This document shows, one piece after another, positions 1-6,045 of a stretch of 6,045 nucleotides of DNA. The notes beneath the pieces are model-generated. The model had not been told where the DNA came from. It did no database searches and saw only the letters and a list, made by a program, of their open reading frames with translations. This stretch comes from an uncultured Oscillospiraceae bacterium. GTDB taxonomy: Bacteria; Bacillota; Clostridia; Oscillospirales; Oscillospiraceae. How positions within the stretch are numbered: position 1 is the first letter of the stretch; each line of letters starts with the position of its first letter. The stretch lies in assembly GCA_900758955.1 (NCBI GenBank), contig CAAETL010000306.1, positions 1-6,045 of the forward strand. Reading direction: 5' to 3'. The position numbers and the translations under genes were made by a program.

Positions 1-1745
1 GCAAATTGGAGGGCTTCTTCCGTCTCTTTCAGACGGGTTACGTCGGTTGTCACTAGAATCATTTCGCAGCCGTTTTCCTCCCGGGATGGCAGCCGATGGC
101 CCCGCATCCGCCACCAGCGTGGCTCCCCCTCCACGGAGAGGATTCGAAAGCTACAGTCCAATGGCTCCTCCTCATGGGCGGCCCGGAAAATGGCCCGGCG
201 CAGGGGTTCCTGGTCCTGGGGCAGAACGGGGGAAAATGGGTTTTCCATGGATAGTGAGGTCCAGGTGGGGTCCCATCCCATCCGCTGGGCGGCGTTGGGG
301 CTGGCGTACGTGAAAGATATCGCCTGATCCACCCGGCACACCAGCACGCAGCCGTCCATATTTTCCAGCAGGGACTGGAGCCGCATGGCGCTGCCTTGCT
401 CCGCCGCCGGGGCGCACTCCAGCTCCGGCGGATCTTGGCCTGCAATGAAATACGAATTTTTCCCCATCGCCTTTGCCTGGTAGAGCGCGGCGTCCGCCCG
501 GGCATAGAGGTCATCCGGGGATTCGTCTCCACCCAGATACAAGCTGATCCCCACGCTGCCTGTCAGCTCCACCACATTAGCAGTATTCCGGCAAGTGTAC
601 TGCAGCGCCTCTACAAGCGCCTGGCCCTTTTGCCGCACGTAATCCGTCCTGCCCACATTTTTCATCAGCACAATGTATTCATCACCGCCAATTCGTCCCA
701 CGATATCGCTATCGCGAAAGATCCTTTGGATGGTTTGGGCCGTGCCCAAAATTACCTCGTCCCCCATTTGATGGCCGAAGGTATCATTGATGCTTTTGAA
801 ATTATCCAGGTCGATGATAAAAAGGGCGTGATTGCCCCTGGCTCCCTCCTGTTCCAAATATCGTTTGATTTGCTTCATGGCGGCCCGATTGTGAAAGAGG
901 CCCGTCATGGCGTCACGCTCCGCCGCCCACCGGAGGGCGGTCTGTTCCTGTTTCTTTCCTTCAATGTCGTGCAGGGTAACCACAGCCTCTAAGTGTCCGC
1001 TTACCGGCTCAATGATAAATCGTACTTCGTCCCGCATCCAACGGTAAGTATCGTCAGGTTGATGACGGCGGTACTCGCGGGCGATGGTCTGCCGGCCACT
1101 GTGAAACAGCTCCCAGGCCGTCTTCTGGTCTAAGGACTCATAAAATCGGGCGACTTCGGGCGCCAACTGCGCCGATATCTGCAAAAATCTTTCCAGGCCC
1201 CCATCCGATGCTTTGTTCAGAGGGTCCAAGGGATCCCGGCACTGTAGAAAAAGCATCCGCCAAGCGGTCACATCCACCAGCGCGATAGCAACGGTATTCT
1301 CCCGAAACGTTAACAGGCCGCGCATCTCCCGCTGATATACCTGTCTGGATTCATATTCATAGGTGACATCTCTGGAGATGCCGAAGATCCCCACCACAGC
1401 CCCGCTCTCATCACGAACCAAGGATTTTCGCGTAGACGCATAGCGGGGAATGCCGTTTTTTGACGGGAGCGGTTCAATGTAACTCTCAGACACGCCCCCC
1501 TCCTGGATCAGCCGCTTGTCATCCTGGGTGTACCGCAGCGCTAATTCCTGATCCGCAAAAATATCAAAATCTGTTTTTCCCACTATATTTTGCGGAGTTT
1601 GCAGGCCAAGCATGTCCGCGAAGCCCTGAGAAGCGGTTACATAGACTAGCTCTCTGTTTTTTAAAAACACCATGTCCGTCGTCTCACGTACAAAGGCTTC
1701 CCAGGCGAAACCCATCATATTTTGATTGTTGATATGGGACTCCAT
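1..1745 (-). CDS. PAS-PAS-GGDEF-PAS diguanylate cyclase, C-terminus cut off by window edge
   Basis: Partial gene: it starts at 1745 and stays open to base 1 (581 codons seen). It should make cyclic di-GMP from two GTP in the cytosol, since no signal peptide or membrane segment is visible. Residues 14-130 form a PAS domain ending in the PAC-like GIFGISRDVT. Residues 135-262 look like a second, diverged PAS domain (RWMRDE, then VTLHDIEGKK). The GGDEF domain covers about 275-435: DAMTGLFHNR at 278-287, DLDNFKSINDTFGH at 312-325, signature GGDEY at 353-357. The expected metal ligand D312 and guanine contacts N320 and D329 are present, as is an RxxD inhibitory site (R344 to D347, five residues before the signature). 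Residues 455-570 are a third PAS domain ending in VTTDVTRLKETEEAL, a usual linker into a further domain, so more protein lies outside. The ATG at 1745 has AGGGGG 12 bases upstream; an in-frame GTG at 1787 lacks a good site and is less likely. The domain calls come from motifs recognised by eye. Confidence 0.93.
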   Translation of the reverse strand, partial: MESHINNQNMMGFAWEAFVRETTDMVFLKNRELVYVTASQGFADMLGLQTPQNIVGKTDFDIFADQELALRYTQDDKRLIQEGGVSESYIEPLPSKNGIPRYASTRKSLVRDESGAVVGIFGISRDVTYEYESRQVYQREMRGLLTFRENTVAIALVDVTAWRMLFLQCRDPLDPLNKASDGGLERFLQISAQLAPEVARFYESLDQKTAWELFHSGRQTIAREYRRHQPDDTYRWMRDEVRFIIEPVSGHLEAVVTLHDIEGKKQEQTALRWAAERDAMTGLFHNRAAMKQIKRYLEQEGARGNHALFIIDLDNFKSINDTFGHQMGDEVILGTAQTIQRIFRDSDIVGRIGGDEYIVLMKNVGRTDYVRQKGQALVEALQYTCRNTANVVELTGSVGISLYLGGDESPDDLYARADAALYQAKAMGKNSYFIAGQDPPELECAPAAEQGSAMRLQSLLENMDGCVLVCRVDQAISFTYASPNAAQRMGWDPTWTSLSMENPFSPVLPQDQEPLRRAIFRAAHEEEPLDCSFRILSVEGEPRWWRMRGHRLPSREENGCEMILVTTDVTRLKETEEALQF

Positions 1746-1757
1746 CGCGCGTATCCG

Positions 1758-1779
1758 CCCCCTTTTCTTAAAGCTGGGG
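1758..1779 (-). promoter_or_regulatory. Hairpin that would sequester the Shine-Dalgarno of the PAS-GGDEF gene
   Basis: Read on the minus strand, CCCC (1779-1776), a two-base AG bulge, CTTT (1773-1770), loop AAGA, AAAG (1765-1762) and GGGG (1761-1758) form an 8-bp bulged stem. Its 3' arm is the AAAAGGGG run that serves as the ribosome binding site of the gene starting at 1745. Folding would hide that site. The pairing is read directly from the sequence; a regulatory role is inference. Confidence 0.4.
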
Positions 1780-1808
1780 AAATTCACCGCCCACTCTGCG
1801 GTGAATTT
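1780..1808 (-). repeat. Perfect 11-bp inverted repeat (hairpin) in the leader of the PAS-GGDEF gene
   Basis: AAATTCACCGC at 1780-1790 is the exact reverse complement of GCGGTGAATTT at 1798-1808, with a 7-base loop. It lies 35 bases upstream of the ATG at 1745 and directly abuts the hairpin at 1758-1779. On the minus strand, the direction of both flanking genes, the stem is followed by CCCC rather than a U-run, so it is a poor intrinsic terminator. The plus strand has a short T-run (1806-1810), but no plus-strand gene lies upstream to be terminated. It could be a leader structure, an mRNA-stabilising stem or a protein-binding operator. Confidence 0.6.
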
Positions 1809-1948
1809 TTACTGTAGTCTGCAAAATTGTGACGTTTACCTATTGTCCCCCAAGGCGTTCAACTGAAATACCTTTACCTTGGCAAACCAACCGTTCTACA
1901 ATTGTTTTAGACAAGGGATTACATCATTTGATCTTTAAATTTGTATCT

Positions 1949-1978
1949 ATTGTACTATACCCCATAGAGAAATAGCAA
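1949..1978 (-). promoter_or_regulatory. Candidate sigma-A-type promoter for the PAS-GGDEF gene
   Basis: On the minus strand TTGCTA (1978-1973, 4 of 6 match to TTGACA) is followed after 18 bases by TACAAT (1954-1949, 5 of 6 match to TATAAT). It lies in the AT-rich part of the gap between the antiporter stop and the GGDEF start. Transcription would begin near 1942 and give a leader of about 195 nt, long enough to hold the two hairpins described before the start codon. The call rests on consensus match only. Confidence 0.45.
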
Positions 1979-2040
1979 GTACTATCTGTTCCGGAGATTG
2001 ACTGCCTGGCAACGCCGTCAGTGCTGATCCTTCCATCCCC

Positions 2041-3384
2041 TTATCCGATCAGCAGACCGGCAATTAGATAGCAAATCGTACTGAGGGCAAAGGGGACCAT
2101 CACGAGGGGAATGGCCGTCTGCGCGTAACGCACGTTATCAATCTGGGATGCCGAACAGGCCAAGGTGGCTTCTGAGCCATAAAAGCAGGCATTACTGCTG
2201 GCGACGGTGGCCGACATAATGGCGCCGGCAGTGAGCAGCAAATTTCCGCCCAATGCCTGTGCAATGGGGATAATGACGGGGAATGCGATGGCGCAAATCC
2301 CCCAAAAGTTTCCTGCTGCAAATCCCAGCGCGGCCACAATGAGAAAGGCTGCCACTGGCAAATACTGGGGCGCCATGCTCTGCTGGACCGCCCCGATGAC
2401 AAAGGCCGGCATTCCCAGCAGGTCATTGATATCGCGGAGCATGAACGCGCTGGTAATAATGAAGATAACGCCAACCATATCCTTAAATCCGGCCAGCACC
2501 GTATCCAGGTACTTTCCCGCAGACATCAGCCGCTGGGGCAGGTAGAGTATGGCGCAGAACACCAGGCAGAGGAAGGTCCCGTACAAAATTTCCCCTGTGG
2601 CGATGGTCACCGCCGTCACTAACAGCACGGGCGCCAGGAAATTGAGCACACGGGGCGTTTTTCCCGATTCCTGGACATGGTCCCTCTCCTTCTCACTGGG
2701 CGGGGGCGTCTCTTTGGCCATCCGGTCCGCCTGCTTCATGGGGCCAAACTTAGGCAGCACCCCCAGGGCAAACAGCCCGCCGCAGGCCAGCATGAGAAGC
2801 GGGTAGAACAGAAACGGGATAATTTTAAGGAAGGTAACCATGCCCGCTTCCCCCGGGCAGACGCCGGTGGCGACCAGCTGGCTCGTCATGAACACGCCCC
2901 AGGTAGAGATCGGCACCACCACGCAGATGGAGGAAGCCGTTACACTGCTGAGAAATGCCAGCATCTCTCGGGGAATGCGAAATCGGTCCGCTGCGTTGCG
3001 CATAGCCGCGCCCACTGACAAGATGGAGAGCCAGTCGTCGATAAACACGAGGATTCCCAACAGCCAGGTGGCCAACAGGGTGCGTTTTTCCCCTTTACAC
3101 AGCCTAGTAGTGATGGCGGTAAATCCGTAGATCCCCCCCGACGCCTCAAAGAGCGCCACCAAACTTCCAAAAAATCCGCAGACCAGTACCAGCCAAATCC
3201 ACAGATCGCTGCCCAGCACCCCATAGATGATGTCGATCCAGGGCTGGGCGAATCCCCCGCCGTAAAGCATAACGGCGCCTACCAGGGTACCTGCCAGTAG
3301 AGAAATCGTGGTGCGTTTGGTTATGAAAACGAGAATAATCACCACTGTTACCGGCAGAAGACTTAAGATTCCATACTGACCCAT
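2041..3384 (-). CDS. NhaC-family (PF03553-type) Na+/H+ or solute antiporter
   Basis: A 447-aa polytopic inner-membrane protein, about the usual length for the NhaC/Na_H_antiporter family, which exchanges cations (or in relatives an organic solute) against protons or Na+. The N-terminal half holds the family signature: FIDDW at 114-118, then VGAAMRNAADRFRIPRE (124-140) and VVVPISTWGVF (155-165). Hydrophobic segments are plentiful (for example 8-20, 27-42, 60-78, 103-115, 186-210), followed by a hydrophilic loop at about 212-246 (KQADRMAKETPPPSEKERD) that separates the halves. The C-terminal half repeats the pattern with AGNFWGICAIAFPVIIPIA at 357-375. The usual GDHxSPISDTT motif is replaced by SSNACFYGSEA at about 397-407, so the transported ion is uncertain. 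The ATG at 3384 is preceded by purine-rich AAAGAGAGTGGAG, and an in-frame TAA lies just upstream. No clear terminator follows the stop, so read-through into the GGDEF gene 295 bases downstream is possible. Confidence 0.9.
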   Translation of the reverse strand: MGQYGILSLLPVTVVIILVFITKRTTISLLAGTLVGAVMLYGGGFAQPWIDIIYGVLGSDLWIWLVLVCGFFGSLVALFEASGGIYGFTAITTRLCKGEKRTLLATWLLGILVFIDDWLSILSVGAAMRNAADRFRIPREMLAFLSSVTASSICVVVPISTWGVFMTSQLVATGVCPGEAGMVTFLKIIPFLFYPLLMLACGGLFALGVLPKFGPMKQADRMAKETPPPSEKERDHVQESGKTPRVLNFLAPVLLVTAVTIATGEILYGTFLCLVFCAILYLPQRLMSAGKYLDTVLAGFKDMVGVIFIITSAFMLRDINDLLGMPAFVIGAVQQSMAPQYLPVAAFLIVAALGFAAGNFWGICAIAFPVIIPIAQALGGNLLLTAGAIMSATVASSNACFYGSEATLACSASQIDNVRYAQTAIPLVMVPFALSTICYLIAGLLIG

Positions 3385-3453
3385 AACTCCACTCTCTTTT
3401 CTTTTCTCCGGTTATGCAAGAATCCAACTGCCGGAGAATTTCTTTCTCATCTC

Positions 3454-3482
3454 AGTAAATCACGGCGGCATCTCTCCGTCAA
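3454..3482 (-). promoter_or_regulatory. Candidate promoter for the antiporter gene
   Basis: On the minus strand TTGACG (3482-3477, 5 of 6 match to the -35 consensus) is followed after 17 bases by TTTACT (3459-3454, 4 of 6), and a TG one base before the -10 makes it an extended -10. The start point would be near 3447, giving a leader of about 62 nt before the ATG at 3384. Spacing and position are good; the -10 is imperfect. Confidence 0.5.
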
Positions 3483-3605
3483 GCACAAATCCTTTGTCCG
3501 CTTCCAAAAGAAAACCGCTTGTGGTGAAAAGAGGGCATGGTTTCAGACAATTCCTAAATTTCTGAATGAATGCGCGGCTATCCCCTGTGCCTCATGAAGA
3601 AAATA

Positions 3606-3614
3606 TGGTATACT
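3606..3614 (+). promoter_or_regulatory. Extended -10 promoter element for the membrane diguanylate cyclase
   Basis: TGGTATACT holds a TGn extension and a TATACT -10 hexamer (5 of 6 match). The -35 region 17 bases upstream (TGTGCC at 3586-3591) is weak, as is common with extended -10 promoters. Transcription would begin near 3621, leaving a leader of about 73 nt before the ATG at 3694. Confidence 0.5.
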
Positions 3615-3653
3615 ATTTAAGTATGTTACATTTGACAGGGTCTTGTTTCATTC

Positions 3654-3663
3654 GAACCGGTTC
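3654..3663. promoter_or_regulatory. Perfect 10-bp palindrome GAACCGGTTC, possible operator
   Basis: GAACCGGTTC lies about 35 bases downstream of the predicted start point and 30 bases upstream of the ATG at 3694. Symmetry stops after one further matched pair beyond a mismatch (T3652 with A3665). A dimeric repressor could bind here, or it could be chance; no regulator gene is present in the window to pair with it. Confidence 0.25.
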
Positions 3664-3682
3664 AATGAGGAGCCGTACTGAA

Positions 3683-3688
3683 AGAGGG
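3683..3688 (+). promoter_or_regulatory. Ribosome binding site of the membrane diguanylate cyclase
   Basis: AGAGGG ends five bases before the ATG at 3694. It supports this start over the out-of-frame ATGs at 3665 and 3689. The protein then begins with a short basic N-terminus and a membrane segment, as expected for a signal anchor. Confidence 0.65.
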
Positions 3689-3693
3689 ATGAT

Positions 3694-6027
3694 ATGGATA
3701 ACAGCCAAAAGAAACGACGTCAACCACACATTTACGCCGTTATTCTTCTCTTTCTTTTGATGGGCGCAGCCTTTTTTCTCTCCTCCCAGCGCATCAGCGC
3801 TTATGCCACGGAGTCCTGCTACCATATGCTGCACCAATATACCCTGCAACTGAGCCGGGAATTGCGCAAGAATGTAGAAGGCACTCAAAAAATACTTGCC
3901 ATGACGGCCAGTCAAATTGCAGGGAGCGCTTCTCTGGATTCCCCCGAGGTCCGGCGATATCTTGATTCATTTCAGGGCGGTGCGCTCGTGTCCCGATTGG
4001 AACTTTTACTCCCCGGCGACCGGGTCCTTCAGACGGACGGTACCATCGTTGACGCCTCCGGGATTCTCTCCTTTCAAAAAGAGGCGGCGTTGGGCGTCCA
4101 TGTTTCTTCCAGAGAAACGGAATTGCAGGATCCAGAGAGAGAGATTCTGCGGAACTACGTCCCTGTCATGCAAGGCGGGAACACGGTGGCCATGTTATAC
4201 GGCGTCATGGACCTGGCGCAAATCGCGGATTTTTATGCCTCGGATTTACTCTCCGATGGAATCCGGATCCATCTCATTGAGGGGAACAGCGGTGATTTTC
4301 TTTTAAATACAGTACACGATGAGTTGGGAAATATAAAAGGCCTGCGCAATCGGCAGCCAAAACCCGGTTATACTGTAGAAGAGGTCATGGAAGACATGGC
4401 GAACCTGCAAAGCGGCCGGACCGCGTTTCTCTCCCATACCTTTGGGGATTACTTTTATTGCGACTATGCGCCAGTGGGCATCAGAGACTGGATGGCTATG
4501 GTCACCATTTCGGAAAGCCTCGCGCTGGCTGACGCCCATCAAATTCGTATGACGCTCTATCTGCTGGCCGGCGTAGAGGCCGCCCTCCTTATCGCCTATT
4601 TCCTTTGGCTGCTTTCCCGGACGAAGCGGGACGCGGCAGAAAAAGAGAGCCAACTCAACCGCGTACAGTACATGCTGAACATTGAAAATACCCTCTTTGG
4701 CGCCGCACGGAATCCCGCTCTCTTTGAGCGGGCGCTTCAGCAGGTTTCTGAAACGTTACATGCCCACGGAAGTTTCTTTCTGATGCAAAACCCCCTTCAG
4801 GAGACCCAAGCGTTCTTTTATCATCCGGAATGGGATGACCAGATGCGAGCGGAAATAACGGACTGCTTTTTCGCCGTAAGCCAGCGCATGCGCTCCGAAA
4901 AAGGCATCGTTTGTTATAACCCGGCCTCCCTGCTGCAAGAGGGCTCCGCCGCGTATGACTTGGCGCAAAAATATTCCGTGAATAGTTTCCTTCTACTCCC
5001 TGTACCCGATCGCCAGGGCAAAATCATCGGCGCGCTGGGCGCGGTCAACTTACACAGGCGCTGGAAGGATACGGCGCTTTTGGAAAGTGTGATCCTGAGC
5101 TTTTTAACGGCCCTTAACCACCTGGAATCCTTCCGTATGGTTCAGGAAATGGGAACCATGGACCACCTCACCGGCCTTTTAAACCGAAACAGTTTCCAAC
5201 AGGCCACAGAAGAACTGGAACAAAACCCTGACAACTCCTTGTCTTGTGTCTATGTGGATGTGGACGGCCTGCACGAATTTAATAACCAATGTGGGCATAT
5301 GTCCGGCGACCGGATGCTCCAATCCGTGGCGGCGGCGCTGAAAACATCGTTTGGAGTGGAACATACCTACCGGATCGGCGGGGACGAATTTGTGATCTTT
5401 ACGTTTGGACTTGACGAGAAGGATGTCAAGGATAAGGTGCGGGAGACGGAACAGACGGTGGCCGCTTGCGGTTATCACATCTCCACCGGGGTGGAATTTC
5501 GCCGCAACATCCCTCTGCTCTATGCGTTGATCCGCCAAGCTGAGTCCAACATGTACGCGGCGAAGCGGCGCTATTACGAGGAAATCAACGAATCCGACTT
5601 ACCCAGGGAACGCAACCTCCAGCTCGAAGCCCTGCTCACAGAGAAGCAGGACCTGGACGCCTTTCGCTCTGTGTTAGCCTCCCAGTATAAGGGCGTCTAT
5701 GTGGTAAATCTCAGTCTAGACGTCATGCGTCCCATCTATATCCCTTCCTATTTTGCCGATTTGATTGAGGAAACGGGCGGCAAGTTTAGCAGCGCCCTTC
5801 AACAGTATGTGGCGGAAGCGGTTCAACCGGAGTATCGGGATGTACTTTCCGCGTTTATGGACTATACGCAAGTAAAATCGTGGCTGGAACAGGGAGAGAC
5901 GCCGGCGTTGCAATACCAAAAGCTGGATGGCTCCTCCGTTATGCTGCAAATTTACCCCAGCCCCAAGTACGCCCCACAGCGAAAGGAATCCATCTGGGTG
6001 TTCGGAGATCTGGACGCATCGACCTAA
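3694..6027 (+). CDS. Membrane-bound Cache-GAF-GGDEF diguanylate cyclase with C-terminal PAS-like domain
   Basis: A complete 777-aa protein expected to make cyclic di-GMP in response to an external signal. A basic N-terminus (KKRRQ) precedes membrane segment 1 at about 12-30. Residues 31-285 are extracytoplasmic, of dCache size, and end in the Cache-like YFYCDYAPVGIRDWMAMVTI (253-272). Membrane segment 2 is at about 286-307, followed by a charged linker at 309-322. Residues 330-480 resemble a GAF domain (SFLLLPVPDRQGKIIGALGAVNL at 431-453). GGDEF covers about 485-628: MDHLTGLLNR at 489-498, VDVDGLHEFNNQCGHMSGD at 521-539, IGGDEF at 561-566. Expected metal ligand D522 and guanine contacts N530 and D539 are kept. 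The four residues at the inhibitory site are FGVE (553-556), so RxxD is absent. Residues 650-775 (VLASQYKGVYVVNLSLD onward) match a C-terminal PAS-like extension common on Clostridia GGDEF proteins. The ligand is unknown. It is divergent from the antiporter; only 18 bases follow the stop and no terminator is visible. Confidence 0.93.
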   Translation: MDNSQKKRRQPHIYAVILLFLLMGAAFFLSSQRISAYATESCYHMLHQYTLQLSRELRKNVEGTQKILAMTASQIAGSASLDSPEVRRYLDSFQGGALVSRLELLLPGDRVLQTDGTIVDASGILSFQKEAALGVHVSSRETELQDPEREILRNYVPVMQGGNTVAMLYGVMDLAQIADFYASDLLSDGIRIHLIEGNSGDFLLNTVHDELGNIKGLRNRQPKPGYTVEEVMEDMANLQSGRTAFLSHTFGDYFYCDYAPVGIRDWMAMVTISESLALADAHQIRMTLYLLAGVEAALLIAYFLWLLSRTKRDAAEKESQLNRVQYMLNIENTLFGAARNPALFERALQQVSETLHAHGSFFLMQNPLQETQAFFYHPEWDDQMRAEITDCFFAVSQRMRSEKGIVCYNPASLLQEGSAAYDLAQKYSVNSFLLLPVPDRQGKIIGALGAVNLHRRWKDTALLESVILSFLTALNHLESFRMVQEMGTMDHLTGLLNRNSFQQATEELEQNPDNSLSCVYVDVDGLHEFNNQCGHMSGDRMLQSVAAALKTSFGVEHTYRIGGDEFVIFTFGLDEKDVKDKVRETEQTVAACGYHISTGVEFRRNIPLLYALIRQAESNMYAAKRRYYEEINESDLPRERNLQLEALLTEKQDLDAFRSVLASQYKGVYVVNLSLDVMRPIYIPSYFADLIEETGGKFSSALQQYVAEAVQPEYRDVLSAFMDYTQVKSWLEQGETPALQYQKLDGSSVMLQIYPSPKYAPQRKESIWVFGDLDAST

Positions 6028-6045
6028 CCCCCCAACGCATATCTA

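Larger units (their letters stand above)
3385..3693. other. Divergent intergenic region between the antiporter and the membrane diguanylate cyclase
   Basis: This 309-bp stretch separates two divergently transcribed genes. I see no credible coding sequence in it: the short open frames lack ribosome binding sites or family features. It holds one candidate promoter per direction, a 10-bp palindrome and leaders of about 60-75 nt on both sides. A shared regulator could therefore act on both genes. I did not recognise a known riboswitch by eye. Confidence 0.6.

Noticed and set aside
396..992. A 198-codon open frame on the plus strand
   Set aside because: It lies opposite the GGDEF domain coding frame of the minus-strand gene, whose motifs are unmistakable, and its product shows no family features or good ribosome binding site.
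1780..1808. Intrinsic terminator for the antiporter transcript
   Set aside because: On the minus strand the stem is followed by CCCC instead of a U-tract, and it lies within 35 bases of the next gene's start, more like a leader element.
1999..2020. Imperfect hairpin just after the antiporter stop codon as its terminator
   Set aside because: Only four outer pairs plus a few inner pairs form, with mismatches, and no U-run follows on the minus strand.
3146..3427. A 93-codon minus-strand frame overlapping the antiporter start
   Set aside because: It is a shadow in another frame of the antiporter coding sequence, which carries the clear membrane-protein pattern there.
3385..3480. A cyclic-di-GMP (GEMM-type) riboswitch in the antiporter leader
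   Set aside because: The conserved core segments that I would expect are not visible; only a covariance search could exclude a diverged form.
3632..3637. A perfect TTGACA -35 hexamer on the plus strand upstream of the membrane cyclase
   Set aside because: At 16-18 bases downstream the sequence is GC-rich (the GAACCGGTTC palindrome) with no -10-like hexamer; the extended -10 at 3606-3614 is better.

Overview
The window reads as chromosomal DNA from a GC-moderate to GC-rich Firmicute, most likely a Clostridia gut anaerobe of the Oscillospiraceae type (Flavonifractor/Oscillibacter-like). This rests on the style of the GGDEF proteins, the purine-rich ribosome binding sites and the low-GC promoters between GC-richer genes. 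The taxon is an inference; there is no rRNA or other marker gene here.

Layout: (1) 1-1745, minus strand: a large cytosolic PAS-PAS-GGDEF-PAS signalling protein. Its start is inside the window and its C-terminus runs off the left edge, so at least 581 codons are visible. (2) 1746-2040: a 295-bp AT-richer gap with a candidate minus-strand promoter, a strong 11-bp hairpin, and a second hairpin next to it that would bury the Shine-Dalgarno sequence of gene 1. (3) 2041-3384, minus strand: a 447-aa NhaC/PF03553-type membrane antiporter whose second signature motif is altered. (4) 3385-3693: a 309-bp divergent intergenic region with back-to-back candidate promoters and a 10-bp perfect palindrome. 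(5) 3694-6027, plus strand: a complete 777-aa membrane-bound diguanylate cyclase with an extracytoplasmic Cache-like sensor, a GAF-like domain, a GGDEF domain and a C-terminal PAS-like extension. The last 18 bases hold nothing recognisable.

How the parts may work together: both GGDEF domains keep the residues expected for making cyclic di-GMP from two GTP. They differ in control. The cytosolic enzyme has an RxxD product-inhibition site and the membrane enzyme lacks one. An ion or solute antiporter sits between them, divergent from the membrane cyclase. A link between second-messenger signalling and cation or solute exchange is suggested only by position. No phosphodiesterase (EAL or HD-GYP), PilZ effector or recognisable cyclic-di-GMP riboswitch is visible. 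No mobile element, CRISPR array, tRNA or rRNA was seen, and I see no clearly new system; the best leads are the tandem leader hairpins before gene 1 and the divergent antiporter motif.
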